64,000 nucleotides of DNA from Actinomycetota bacterium (GCA_018268675.1 JAFDWB010000016.1:23310-87309), one strand, 5' to 3'. Shown: positions 8,038 through 16,700, counted from the first letter of the stretch. Notes: generated from the sequence alone by a model not told the origin. A program made the numbers and translations.

Positions 8038-8336
8038 GCGGCCCGCCTCCTCGCGTCTGGGGGTATGCGCCGGGCGATGGCTGGGGGCATCTCGACCGAG
8101 GCGGCTCCGTCATCTTCGATCAGGCAGAGGGCGGCGAGCTGCCAGTCCTCGACCGAGGTGGCGTCGAGCGCCTCCTCGATCAATGGCCGAAGCTCGTCCC
8201 CCAGGCTGACCGGGTCGAGGGTTCCGTCGGAGCGGTGCCCGGCGATCACCTCCTCAAGCCTGGGGCGCAACACGTGGTGCCGGAGCACACTCAGCGCGTA
8301 GTCGGTGTTCGGATCACCTGCGGCGACATCGCTCAT
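8034..8336 (-). CDS. Small protein with one 'DW' helical module
   Basis: A 100-residue protein from ATG 8336, with AGGAG eight bases upstream; a GTG at 8345 would start inside that site. Residues ~12-75 are a DW module: YALSVLRHHVLRPRLEEVIA, then SDGTLDPVSLGDELRPLIEE and SVEDWQLAALCLIEDDG. It is homologous by eye to modules in 5612..5929 and 7089..7655 and is coupled to the small membrane protein downstream. Confidence 0.6.
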   Translation of the reverse strand: MSDVAAGDPNTDYALSVLRHHVLRPRLEEVIAGHRSDGTLDPVSLGDELRPLIEEALDATSVEDWQLAALCLIEDDGAASVEMPPAIARRIPPDARRRAA

Positions 8337-8366
8337 CGACGTCACTCCTCTCGTTCGGGTTTGGGT

Positions 8367-8398
8367 CCCCCGCCCGCGGGCTTCGCGGGATGCGGGGG
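8367..8398 (-). terminator. Strong nested hairpin downstream of the integrase gene
   Basis: CCCCCGC/GCGGGGG (7 bp) encloses CCCGCG/CGCGGG (6 bp). It lies in the 200-bp gap between the integrase stop and the next start. The T-rich run (TTGGTTCTTCTTCTT) follows on the plus strand only. It could terminate the leftward integrase transcript or block rightward read-through. Nothing else is seen in 8337-8546. Confidence 0.5.
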
Positions 8399-8546
8399 CG
8401 TTGGTTCTTCTTCTTGGAGATGGTCGAGGTCCGCCTTTCGGGGGCGGAGAGCGTCGGGCCCCATCTGGTGCTCCTCACCCGGGGGCTCAACTCCGGCGAG
8501 AGCCGCCGCGACGAGGGTTCAGGCCCGCCTCCTCGCATCAGGAGGG

Positions 8547-10250
8547 TCATGCGACAAGCCTCAACTTGCGCTCGATCTGTTGCGGCTCGGCGGCAGCGGG
8601 TGGCGCCTCGGCCAGGCGGGGAGTCGTGATCTTGGCCACCGGAGACCGCGCGAGTTTCGCCCTCCCGATCTTCGTTAGCTTCCACTCGCCCCGGCCGCCG
8701 CCGGCTTCGATCCAGCCCTTCTGCGTGACGCCTATCCAGGCCTTGCCGACGCGCGGTTTCCATCGCGGCTGCCCGCTCGGGAGCTTCTCCAGATCCCGGG
8801 TGCCGTGGCGGCCGTCGAATTCCTCGCCGATGGCCCTGACGACTTCGCGCTTCTGGGCTCGGCCGCCCAGCTCGGCGAGCCCCCGCAGGATCGGTACCTC
8901 GTAGTCGTCGAGGGCGACCACTTCGGGGAGCGGCGCCTCGACCGTGAGTACCCGTTCACCGGCGACCAGGGCCTTGAGGCGCCTGCGCTCATCGTCGCCG
9001 CGCGCCATCATGTGGGTGTAGACCTTCAGCGTGAACTTGGGGTCGGTGTGCCCGAGCGCTTCCATCACCGTCTTCGGGTCCTTGCCGATCGCGACGAGGA
9101 TCGAGGCGAAGGTGTGGCGGAGCTTGTGCGGGGTGACGCCGAGCGGCAGGGGCAGGTGGTCGCGTTCGAGGAGGACCTGATCGGCGCGGCGCAGCGCGGC
9201 GGCGATGACGCGGTTACGCAGGTTGTCCTTGTCGCGCCTGCCGCCGGTCCCGGTCGGGAAGACGAGATCGTCGGGTCCGGTGCGATAGGCCCGCGCCTTG
9301 TGAGCGACCAGCCTCTTCCGCAGGGCCGGCAGCATCGGGATCTCCCGGAGACCGGCAGCGGTCTTCGAGCGGCCGATGAAGATCCTCTCGTTCAGCAGGT
9401 CGACGTCGCGCCAGAGGAGGTTGCCGAGCTCATGGGCGCGGGGGCCGGCGAAGAGCAGCGTCGCGACCATCGCCTCGCGTTCGGAGCAGTGATAGCGCGG
9501 CTCGCGGTCCAGCTCGGCGCAGGCGACGAGGAGGCCGTCGATCTGCTCGGCCGTATCGAGATGGACGGGCCGCTTCTCCGGCTCGACCAGCCGGCGGGCT
9601 TTTCCGGCCGCTTCATTTTCGGTGACCCCGGTCTGCTTCTTGTATTCGACCGCGATCCCGAGGATCCATTGGAGGATGTCGACGGTCTTGTTGATCGACG
9701 CCGGCGCCAACGGCTTGCGGACCTGTCCGCGGCCGTCGCGCAGCGGACGGCCACGGTCGACGGCCGCCGCGAATCGCTCGGACTCCTTGACCTTGTGGGC
9801 GACGTAGGCGTCGACCAGGACGTTGTCGATGTCGAGGAGGTAGTCCTCGCCGAAGAACGGGATGAGGTGTCTCAGCCCCCATTCCCGGTAGTCGTGCTGG
9901 CTCTCGGAGACCCGGCCCTTCCTGTCTGCGACGACGCCCTTCGCGAAAGGTCCGAAGAGGATCGGCTCGTCGTCGTCGCCCTCGCTGATCTGAAGGCCTC
10001 CGACCAGCGTCGTCGCCGCGCTCTTCTTCTTCGTCTTCGGCGGCGGGGTCCAGAGGTTGCGCCGGACGTCGGCAAGTGTGTTGTCGAGGATTTCGCCCGC
10101 GCGCTCGTCGTCGAGCGGCGGCGTGCCCTCGCCTTCGTAGCCGAGGGTCAGGTAGCGGCGCTCGCCGTAGGCGCGGAAGCGGAGCGCGAATTTGCGACCC
10201 TTCCTATTTTCCCGGACGATGACCTCGCCTTCCTTCTGGCGCCTAGCCAT
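8547..10250 (-). CDS. Tyrosine recombinase (integrase) with C-terminal Mrr-N-like winged helix
   Basis: A 567-residue protein. An N-terminal arm-type DNA-binding region (~10-60) is followed by a SAM-like core-binding domain (~95-215) and a catalytic domain (~225-420). The catalytic residues are R271 (GPRAHEL), K296, H375-x-x-R378 (PHKLRHT), H401 and nucleophile Y411. After the catalytic domain, residues ~450-535 form a winged helix resembling the N-terminal domain of Mrr restriction proteins (ILRGLAELGGRAQKREVVRA, PRWKPRVGKAWIGVTQKGWI, WKLTKIGR). That extension is not part of a standard integrase. It should excise and integrate the element together with the small HTH proteins upstream. It overlaps the XRE gene by 8 bases. 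Confidence 0.9.
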   Translation of the reverse strand: MARRQKEGEVIVRENRKGRKFALRFRAYGERRYLTLGYEGEGTPPLDDERAGEILDNTLADVRRNLWTPPPKTKKKSAATTLVGGLQISEGDDDEPILFGPFAKGVVADRKGRVSESQHDYREWGLRHLIPFFGEDYLLDIDNVLVDAYVAHKVKESERFAAAVDRGRPLRDGRGQVRKPLAPASINKTVDILQWILGIAVEYKKQTGVTENEAAGKARRLVEPEKRPVHLDTAEQIDGLLVACAELDREPRYHCSEREAMVATLLFAGPRAHELGNLLWRDVDLLNERIFIGRSKTAAGLREIPMLPALRKRLVAHKARAYRTGPDDLVFPTGTGGRRDKDNLRNRVIAAALRRADQVLLERDHLPLPLGVTPHKLRHTFASILVAIGKDPKTVMEALGHTDPKFTLKVYTHMMARGDDERRRLKALVAGERVLTVEAPLPEVVALDDYEVPILRGLAELGGRAQKREVVRAIGEEFDGRHGTRDLEKLPSGQPRWKPRVGKAWIGVTQKGWIEAGGGRGEWKLTKIGRAKLARSPVAKITTPRLAEAPPAAAEPQQIERKLRLVA

Positions 10251-10569
10251 TCTGGTCCGACCCCCCCGGCACGGCCACCTTCAGTCCCCCGCTGATGGCG
10301 ACGATCGGGTCCCAGGTGATCCCGGCGACTAGGTCGTTCGGGGTGACCCCGAGAGCGCCGGCAAGTTTCACCACAGTTTCGAACCGCGGCAGCCTGTTCC
10401 CGTTCTCGAGGAGGCTGATCCGCGTCCGATGGATTGCCGACCGGAACGCCAGCTCTTCCTGGGAGAGGCCCCCCTCTTGGCGGAGGCGGCGGAGATTCGC
10501 GGCGAAGCGGTCCGCCATTGCCAGCGGAGCCGCACGCCGTTCTTGGCCTGGCGCAGCCCTACCCTCCAT
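10243..10569 (-). CDS. XRE-family regulator coupled to the integrase
   Basis: A 108-residue protein. ATG 10569 has GAGGAGG six bases upstream; the internal ATG at 10518 has none. The HTH spans ~22-78 (ANLRRLRQEGGLSQEELAFRSAIHRTRISLLENGNRLP) and ends with GVTPNDLVAGITWDPIVA, the element's recurring GIxWDP signature. It overlaps the integrase start by 8 bases, so it probably controls integrase expression or acts as a CI-like repressor of the element. Confidence 0.85.
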   Translation of the reverse strand: MEGRAAPGQERRAAPLAMADRFAANLRRLRQEGGLSQEELAFRSAIHRTRISLLENGNRLPRFETVVKLAGALGVTPNDLVAGITWDPIVAISGGLKVAVPGGSDQNG

Positions 10570-10679
10570 CGCCTACCTCCTCGCTCGACGGCGTCCGCGC
10601 GGCGGGCAGCATCGATCGGGCCCTCTAGGAGTAGCCTCGGTCCTGCGCCCCCCGTCGGGCGCCTGTCGGGGGCGCGCCT

Positions 10680-11087
10680 TCACCGCGCCGCCCCCGACAC
10701 ACTTTCTCTTGGCGCGTTGACGTTAGCTCTGGTTCGCGACGAAAGCGAGTCGGAATTGCGGGAGGCGTTGATCCAGCGTGAGCGCGGGAGATCGGTCCTC
10801 GCCCGACGCTCGCAATCGGGCGGCCCGAGGCGACGGATGAGGACTTTCACGTCGAACCGCAGACGTGGCCGGGGCCCGTCCCCGAGCGGGATCGCACCCA
10901 GCTCGTCGGCGTGCTCATAGACCCAACGGCGCTGCACGCCCCAGCGACGGGAGACCTCCGCGGCGGGGATGATCTCGGGTTCGTCGAGGAGGTGGCCGTC
11001 CTTGATGAGCTCGGCCAGGCGGACCGCGAGGGCCTCGATCGACTCCGGCGCCAGTCGCAGCTCGGTGGGTGCGCCCGCGGCGCTCAT
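10680..11087 (-). CDS. Excisionase-like HTH protein
   Basis: A 135-residue protein from ATG 11087 (ATGA overlap with the methyltransferase stop). Residues ~38-85 (EIIPAAEVSRRWGVQRRWVYEHADELGAIP) read as a MerR/HTH_17-type DNA-binding domain like those of small excisionases; the conserved RLRFD closes the wing. The last ~45 residues overlie promoter-like repeat P3 and look non-conserved, so the true end may be secondary extension. As the last gene of the transfer operon, next to the integrase, it may set the direction of recombination. Confidence 0.7.
   Translation of the reverse strand: MSAAGAPTELRLAPESIEALAVRLAELIKDGHLLDEPEIIPAAEVSRRWGVQRRWVYEHADELGAIPLGDGPRPRLRFDVKVLIRRLGPPDCERRARTDLPRSRWINASRNSDSLSSRTRANVNAPRESVSGAAR
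10720..10749 (-). promoter_or_regulatory. Leftward promoter-like repeat P3 upstream of xre-int
   Basis: The minus strand carries CCAGAGCTAACGT, matching the spacer end and -10 of P1 and P2. The -35 is poor (CTCGCT at 18-base spacing). It lies ~150 bases upstream of the XRE-integrase pair and inside the end of the excisionase-like ORF. It probably lets the integrase be expressed separately from the transfer operon. Confidence 0.45.
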
Positions 11088-12235
11088 CTTCGCGGTTGGC
11101 CCGCTGGAGCGCGCCGGGAGCGGGTACGGGGTGGCCGCGCCGAAGAGCTCGCGGCGCACGGCGACCCATTCGCGCCCAACCCTCCCCAGTGCCGGATCCT
11201 GGCGGCGGCGATCCCGAGGTAGTTCTTGTCAATCTCGATCCCGCAGAAGCGCCGGTCCTCGAGGGTGGCCGCCACCCCGGTGGTGCCGCTGCCCATGAAC
11301 GGGTCGAGGACGAGGCCGCCTCCAGGGCAGGCGAGGCGCACGAGCCACCTCATCAGGTCGATCGGCTTCAAGGTCGGGTGCGGATTCGTGACCATCCCGC
11401 CCCGGCTCGCGTTCGGAAGCAGGTTCAGGAAGGTCTCGGGGAGGTCCTCGCAGCCGGCGTCGCGCTCGGCGCGGGTCGGCTTCGGGCAGTAGAGAAAACG
11501 CGAGGGGGCGAGCTGGGGCACGGTTCCCCCCTCCCCTCCTTCGGCCGCGACGTCGAGCAGCCCCACGGCGCAACCCGGGGCGCAGGACCCCTCGGCGCAG
11601 CCGGGGTCGTGTGAGATGAGGCCGTTGCCAGGGAGTCGGCCCTCGACCCGACAGGCCTCGGCCTCGAGGGCGCCGGTCCCGTGGACGGCGATCGTCTCCT
11701 CGGTGGTGCCGTCGAGTGGCCGGCGCGCCAGGACTATCGGCTCGAGGACCGGCTTCAGGGCGGTGCGGCGGCCGTCTGGGTAGCGACGCGACTTCGCCAT
11801 CCCCGACGAGTAGAGCCACATCAGGGTGTCCCGGATCTCAAGGCCCGCGTCCTCGAGGCCGGCGGCCAGACGGTGATACGTCCTGGGTGAGCCGAAGGCG
11901 AGAAGGAAGGCACCCGGTTTCATCGCCCGCAGGCAACCCGCCCCCCACAGGGAGCACCAGACCTCGAACGCCTCCGGCTTCGAGAGCCGGCCGTGTCCGT
12001 GGCGGGCCGCGGCCTCGCGGATCGCGCCGGCGTCCCAGCTCTCGTTCTGCCAGCCGATCGCGTAGGGCGGGTCGCAGACGACCGCGTCGACGCTTCCCTC
12101 CTCCAGTCCCGAGAGCACCTCGATGCAGTCGCCCTGGATCAGGCGCGGTCCACGGGCGCCCGTGCTGGCCCGTCCGCAGACAGCTCCCCGGCGCCGCTTC
12201 CCCGCGGGTCGACGTTCGTTCCTCGTGGCCGCCAC
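11084..12235 (-). CDS. Orphan beta-class DNA methyltransferase (N6-adenine or N4-cytosine)
   Basis: A 383-residue protein from GTG 12235, with AGGAGG seven bases upstream. The catalytic motif IV DPPY is at ~55-58 and the SAM-binding motif FMGSGTT at ~313-319, so catalytic precedes SAM motif as in the beta class. A variable target-recognition region lies between. TNPHPTLKP is typical of site-specific DNA methyltransferases. No restriction endonuclease gene is adjacent. On a conjugative element an orphan methylase commonly protects the incoming DNA. It is in the transfer operon, two bases after the previous stop. Confidence 0.85.
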   Translation of the reverse strand: MAATRNERRPAGKRRRGAVCGRASTGARGPRLIQGDCIEVLSGLEEGSVDAVVCDPPYAIGWQNESWDAGAIREAAARHGHGRLSKPEAFEVWCSLWGAGCLRAMKPGAFLLAFGSPRTYHRLAAGLEDAGLEIRDTLMWLYSSGMAKSRRYPDGRRTALKPVLEPIVLARRPLDGTTEETIAVHGTGALEAEACRVEGRLPGNGLISHDPGCAEGSCAPGCAVGLLDVAAEGGEGGTVPQLAPSRFLYCPKPTRAERDAGCEDLPETFLNLLPNASRGGMVTNPHPTLKPIDLMRWLVRLACPGGGLVLDPFMGSGTTGVAATLEDRRFCGIEIDKNYLGIAAARIRHWGGLGANGSPCAASSSARPPRTRSRRAPAGQPRR

Positions 12236-12237
12236 CT

Positions 12238-13137
12238 TCAGCCCTCCTCTTCTCGTTTGCCAAGCCAGTCGACCGTCTGCCCCGGGTCGCGGAGCGAGCG
12301 GAAGATCGGTGCAAAGGGGCCGCGCGCGACCAGCTCCCCCAGCAGGCAGACCCGGACCTCTACCTCCGGGGTCCGGGTCAGCTGCGGTTCTGCGCGTAGC
12401 AGCGCGAGCGCGGTGTCCCGGCGGCGTCTCAGCACCTCGCGGTCTCCTCCTGCGAGCACGCAGACGACGCTCGGGAAGGTCGGATAGCGCGAACGCCAGA
12501 CCGGCCCGGCCTCCTCGTCCCCCGCCCTGAAGAGGTCGGCGTAGCGGGCCAGCTCGGCGGCCATCGCGTCGACCGGCAGGGTCGCCCGGTCGAGCTCGAG
12601 GAAGCGCTGCTCGACGAAGACTTTCCCGCCCGCGCTCCTTATATAGGTGAGGAGAGCGTCGGAGATGACCGAGCGCGAGCGCCGGCGACGGCCGCCGTCG
12701 AGGAAGGAGTGGGCGACCTCGTTGCGCCAGGCCAGGGGGCCGAAGTCGTCGCCCTCGCGCCGGGCGGCGCGGAGGAAGCTGATCGCCGCCTCGTTGACAG
12801 CCACCGTGTGTGCCTGCAGAGGTCCGACCACCTCCCCGGCCTCGAAGACGCGGGGCATGCGCGGCAGCGCGCCCAGCCCGACGGCCGCCCGCGCGCCTGC
12901 CTCGGTCGCGAACCAGAGCCGCTGCGGGGAGCCGCCCGCCGTGCGTACGTGGTCGATCAGGCCGGCGGCCGCGATCCGCCCGAGGACCCGGCGCGACCAC
13001 CGGGCACCCGTGCCGGGCATGTGCATCTCGCCGATCTGCTCCCTGGAGAGCGCTCGGTGGGCGGCGACCGAGGCGACGATCTCGATCGCCGCCCTCGGCA
13101 GGCCTCCTCCTCCCCCCGACTGGGGTCCGCTCGTCAC
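12238..13137 (-). CDS. Replication-relaxation family protein
   Basis: A 299-residue protein. It has the layout of actinobacterial replication-relaxation proteins: an N-terminal winged helix (~12-75, RALSREQIGEMHMPG ... SRRVLGRIAAAGLID), then a conserved core (LQAHTVAVNEAAISFLRAAR; WRNEVAHSF; VISDALLTYI; FVEQRFLELDRAT) ending with strands and helices and TVDWLG. The family is encoded by plasmids and integrative elements and is thought to act in DNA processing or replication, but the mechanism is poorly defined. It overlaps the coupling ATPase gene by 4 bases, which suggests a role in preparing DNA for transfer. Confidence 0.75.
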   Translation of the reverse strand: MTSGPQSGGGGGLPRAAIEIVASVAAHRALSREQIGEMHMPGTGARWSRRVLGRIAAAGLIDHVRTAGGSPQRLWFATEAGARAAVGLGALPRMPRVFEAGEVVGPLQAHTVAVNEAAISFLRAARREGDDFGPLAWRNEVAHSFLDGGRRRRSRSVISDALLTYIRSAGGKVFVEQRFLELDRATLPVDAMAAELARYADLFRAGDEEAGPVWRSRYPTFPSVVCVLAGGDREVLRRRRDTALALLRAEPQLTRTPEVEVRVCLLGELVARGPFAPIFRSLRDPGQTVDWLGKREEEG

Positions 13138-15788
13138 GAGGACTCGACCTCCACCTCGAAGCCGCTGGCCGCGGCGGGTCTCCTCCCGGTCTCGTGGACG
13201 TCGCCACGCCGCCGAGGACGGGTCCTGCCCTCATGCCGCGCGGCCGAACGGCGGTGGTTCCGCAGCGAGTGGCCGATCCGCTCGTCGAGCGTGTCGCGCT
13301 CGGCGAGCACCTCCGCGCCGCGGCGCCGCCTCCCCGAGCACTCCATCGCCGCCTCGAGGCGCTCGAGGCCACCGGCGGGTGGAGCCCCGAGCGCGTCCTC
13401 GACTCTGACACCCCCGAGGGCGAACGGCCGCGACAGCTCGCCGTGGTGGGTGACCTGGCCGAGGAAGCGGTAGCGCGGGAGCCTGGTGATCGCCTCGGGC
13501 CGAGGTTCGCCCGCCCACTCTTTCGTCACCAGCCCCGCCGCCTTCGCGTTCAACGCCGAGACCAACATCTGACTGCGGTTGGTCATCAGGGAGTTGAGCG
13601 TCTCGGCACGCAGACGTTCCGGGTTCTGGTTGATGAAGATGCCCCGCAGGCCGAACTTCGCCCCCTGCTCGGGGATCGCGGTCATGGTGCCGCTGTCGTA
13701 GCTCTGGGCCTCGTCACAGACCGGCCAGAAGAGGCGCCTGTCCCCGGGCGCCAGCTCGCCGCGCGAGCGGGCGCTGTAGTAGGCGTCGAAGAGGGCGAAG
13801 TTCGCGGTGAGGCGCTCGCGCGTGCCGCCGGCCCCAGAGCAGAAGAGGACGATCAGCCCGAGGTCCATCGATTCGCGCAGGCTGAAGGTGCCGCGGCTCC
13901 CGCCGAGGAGAGCGCTCATCTTCCGCGAGGCGGCCACACGGTCGACCAGGTTGGTCAGCGGCGTCACCGCCTCCTCGGAGAGCCGGGGGAACCGCTCGCG
14001 CCAGAAGCCCTGCGAGGCCGCGGGGACGAAGGGCAGGACCGACTCACGCCAGGCGTCGTCGGTCAGGAGGGTCGGGATCTGGAAGATCGTCGGCGCCAGC
14101 TCCGGCGGCAGCACCTTGGCGATCGAGGCGAGCGCCGTGGTCGCCTGGGTCAGCAGGTTGATCGCCCTGGTCGAGCGCTCTCCCCAACCCATCGCCGTGG
14201 CGAAGGCGTCGACGACCACCTCGACCCGGGCCTCCGGGTCCTCGCCGCCCAGCTCGAAGAGGTTCCAGCAGGGCTGGTCCTCGCCGCCGCCGGGACCGAG
14301 ATCCACCTCGATCACCCGCTCGGCGACGCCGGGCTCGCCGAGGTAGGGCTTGATCCGCTTCAGCGCGTCGCCGTGGGGATCGATGAAGAGTCCCCCGTGG
14401 CCCGAGCGGGCGAGGTGGGTGAACATGGTGATAGCCGCCTCCGTCTTCCCCCAGCGCGAGCGGCCGGCGACGTAGGTGAAGAAGGTCTCCTCGACCCGCA
14501 CGCCGACGATGCGCTCGCCGCGCTCGTCGGCCACCCGCCCGATCGGGATCAGGTCCGCGCGGTCGGGATCGAACTCCGGCAGCTCCGGCGGCGGCGCGAG
14601 GAGCGTGCCGGAGCGCAGCACGTTCTCCGAGCGGCAGTTCTCGGTCGGCGGCTTCAGCAGACCGGCGATCTCCACCGTGGTGAGGATGCTGCGCCGCGAC
14701 GGCCGGAAGAGGCCCGTCTCGAGGCGGCGGTCGAATCGGCGGCGGCGACCGCGACGGTCGGAGCCCAGGAACGCGAGGCCGGCCAACTGCAGGCCGGAGG
14801 CCCGGAGCCAGTTGCGATCCGAGAAGGGACCGAAGGCTGCGAGCAGGCCGCGCATCACGCCTTCGGCGCGGCGCCTCTCCGGCGCCCGGGTGCGGAGGAG
14901 GATCTGCGCCTCGAAGAGCGGGGCACCGCCGCGCAGCTTGACGTCGAGGCCGCGGCCGAGGTCGCGGCGCTCGGCCATCTCGCCGGGATCGACCCGACCC
15001 TGACGTTCGCCGCCGAGACCGCTGCTCGGGAGTTCGACGACCTCGTTGCGCCGAATGGCCTGGCGACGCATGAACCACCGGCGCCAGAGGACCCGGAGGC
15101 CGCCGACGGGAAGGAGGTCGATGCAGACCTCGGCCCCCTCGCCCCGGGCCCGGTCGAGGCCGGCCAGGGCCGCCGCGAAGGGAGAGAGCGGATCGGGATC
15201 GAGCGGCAGCCGGGCGAGCGGCTCCACATACGGACGGGCGAGGACCAGCTCGGTGCGGAGGATCTCCTCCCCGCCGACGGGAGTCGCGGCCTCGCCGAGG
15301 ACGTCGACCGGATCGCGCAGCTCGACCCCCCGGTAGGACCGGAGCGCCCCACGGAGCATGGACAGGTCGCGCTCGGCGACGTCGAGGAGGTAGACGAGGC
15401 GGCCGTCCTCATCGTTGGTGAGACGGATCCGGAACGCCGAGGCGGGGCGATCCCACCAGCCGCCGATGCGACGACCGGAGCGGGCGAGCTGGGCGGCGAA
15501 GCTGACGACGGAGTCCGGCGAGGCGTCGAACTCGTCCGCCGGGACGACCGCGACCGAGAGCCGCGAGGCGAGCGTGCGGCGGGTGGCGATGTGGCGTTGC
15601 CTAGCCAGCGCGGAGGCGATCAGGACGACGCCGGCTGCGATTGCGACGGTCGATGCTCGAGGCTGGATATTCGATAGCCGGCCAGGATCGAGGCTGCGCG
15701 CGAGCCGCAGCGCGGCGTACCCGGCGATGCAGGCGACGAGAGCGAGGAGTGATCTCGCGTCGTTGGAGCCTCGATCACGCCGATTCAC
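13134..15788 (-). CDS. VirD4/TraG-like type IV coupling ATPase
   Basis: An 884-residue protein. Two N-terminal hydrophobic segments (~12-31 and 44-63) anchor it. The nucleotide-binding domain has Walker A GRSRWGKT (442-449) and Walker B FWPVCDEAQ (D692-E693). LFIDPHGDALKRI after Walker A and the sensor-like NQNPERLRAETLN further on are typical of the type IV secretion DNA-binding/HerA-type ATPases. It should couple the processed DNA to the VirB4-driven channel. It overlaps genes on both sides by 4 bases. The ~430-residue N-terminal region before Walker A is longer than in minimal VirD4 proteins. Confidence 0.85.
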   Translation of the reverse strand: MNRRDRGSNDARSLLALVACIAGYAALRLARSLDPGRLSNIQPRASTVAIAAGVVLIASALARQRHIATRRTLASRLSVAVVPADEFDASPDSVVSFAAQLARSGRRIGGWWDRPASAFRIRLTNDEDGRLVYLLDVAERDLSMLRGALRSYRGVELRDPVDVLGEAATPVGGEEILRTELVLARPYVEPLARLPLDPDPLSPFAAALAGLDRARGEGAEVCIDLLPVGGLRVLWRRWFMRRQAIRRNEVVELPSSGLGGERQGRVDPGEMAERRDLGRGLDVKLRGGAPLFEAQILLRTRAPERRRAEGVMRGLLAAFGPFSDRNWLRASGLQLAGLAFLGSDRRGRRRRFDRRLETGLFRPSRRSILTTVEIAGLLKPPTENCRSENVLRSGTLLAPPPELPEFDPDRADLIPIGRVADERGERIVGVRVEETFFTYVAGRSRWGKTEAAITMFTHLARSGHGGLFIDPHGDALKRIKPYLGEPGVAERVIEVDLGPGGGEDQPCWNLFELGGEDPEARVEVVVDAFATAMGWGERSTRAINLLTQATTALASIAKVLPPELAPTIFQIPTLLTDDAWRESVLPFVPAASQGFWRERFPRLSEEAVTPLTNLVDRVAASRKMSALLGGSRGTFSLRESMDLGLIVLFCSGAGGTRERLTANFALFDAYYSARSRGELAPGDRRLFWPVCDEAQSYDSGTMTAIPEQGAKFGLRGIFINQNPERLRAETLNSLMTNRSQMLVSALNAKAAGLVTKEWAGEPRPEAITRLPRYRFLGQVTHHGELSRPFALGGVRVEDALGAPPAGGLERLEAAMECSGRRRRGAEVLAERDTLDERIGHSLRNHRRSAARHEGRTRPRRRGDVHETGRRPAAASGFEVEVESS

Positions 15789-16216
15789 GAGTCGGCCTCG
15801 AGGTCAGGGTTTGATCTAGGCGTTTTCGATCCGCCGCGATCCGGCCTGTGCCGCGGAGCGTCGGGCCGGTCGCCGCCTCGGCGCCGGGCCGCCGGGCGGG
15901 TCTGACGGCGGGCCTCGTGGTGGGCCTCGGGGCGGAACTGAGGGCGCCTCGCCGGCGCTGCCTCCGCCGCGCGCGAGCATTCGTCGGCGGGTCGATCCGG
16001 CGATCCCTGAGGCGGGTCGGTTTCGAGAGGAAGAGGACGGTCGAGCACCTCGGATGCCCGAGTTTGACCTCGCGATGGGAGGACGACGCCGGAATCGGTG
16101 CCGCCGGAGAAGAGAGAGACGGTCCGCGGCGGCGACCAGCGCCTCTTGGTGGCCGCGATCAGTGCGTCGGGCGCCTGTATCGCCGTTGGGCCAGGCCCGG
16201 CTCGGAACTCAGCCAC
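15785..16216 (-). CDS. Arg/Pro-rich hypothetical protein of the transfer operon
   Basis: 143 residues from GTG 16216. The composition is strongly biased (runs of Arg, Pro, Ala, Ser and Asp) with little predicted fold; only the first ~60 residues look ordered. The overlaps of 8 bases upstream and 4 bases downstream argue that it is translated. No family recognised. Low complexity in a GC-rich genome leaves some doubt. Confidence 0.5.
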   Translation of the reverse strand: MAEFRAGPGPTAIQAPDALIAATKRRWSPPRTVSLFSGGTDSGVVLPSRGQTRASEVLDRPLPLETDPPQGSPDRPADECSRAAEAAPARRPQFRPEAHHEARRQTRPAARRRGGDRPDAPRHRPDRGGSKTPRSNPDLEADS

Positions 16217-16700
16217 GACCGCCCGCTCCCTTGAAGACCGGGAGATAGGCCTCGCCGCCGTCCCGGAAGCGTTCGAGGAATAGCTGCCATGCTCGCCTCG
16301 CCGCGGGCACGGTGCCCGCCTCGATCCGTATGACGGCCTTGGGCCCGCGGGCGCCGACCATCTCCATCGACACGTCGCCGGACCGGAAGGGGAGGTGTTG
16401 AAGGGCGCGGTGTGAAGCCAGCTCGGCGGCGGCCCGGCGATGCGCCGCCGTACCGATCCGATCCTGCGGATCCTGCTCAGGCATCTCCGACAGCCCGCGA
16501 CCGGCAACACTTCCGGCCGCCCTTCGCCCGGCTGCGTGCGCGTGGACGGCGACCGTCGTGCCCGATGCGCCGTCGCCGATGCCGCCGAGGACCGCGACGA
16601 CGACGAGACCGAGCGCGATAGAGAGCGCGAGCAGCGTCACCGCCCTTGCAATCTCAGGGTCCAGAGGTCGATCGAGCAGGGCCCGGAATCGCTCAATCAC
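16209..16700 (-). CDS. Single-span membrane protein of the transfer operon
   Basis: A 163-residue protein from GTG 16700. One transmembrane segment at ~20-42 (AVTLLALSIALGLVVVAVLGG) is followed by an extracytoplasmic part with a helical stretch and a compact domain (SGDVSMEMVGARGPKAVIRIEAG). It may be a small channel component or assembly factor. It overlaps neighbours by 8 bases on each side. No family recognised. Confidence 0.6.
   Translation of the reverse strand: MIERFRALLDRPLDPEIARAVTLLALSIALGLVVVAVLGGIGDGASGTTVAVHAHAAGRRAAGSVAGRGLSEMPEQDPQDRIGTAAHRRAAAELASHRALQHLPFRSGDVSMEMVGARGPKAVIRIEAGTVPAARRAWQLFLERFRDGGEAYLPVFKGAGGRG

Noticed and set aside
11084..12235. Complete restriction-modification system
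   Set aside because: No endonuclease gene lies beside the methyltransferase. The Mrr-like similarity elsewhere concerns only the winged-helix part, not the nuclease domain.
12810..15677. A 955-codon open frame on the plus strand
   Set aside because: It is a shadow of the VirD4/TraG gene on the other strand. Its composition is Arg/Pro/Gly-rich without domains, while the minus strand shows Walker motifs and coupled overlaps.
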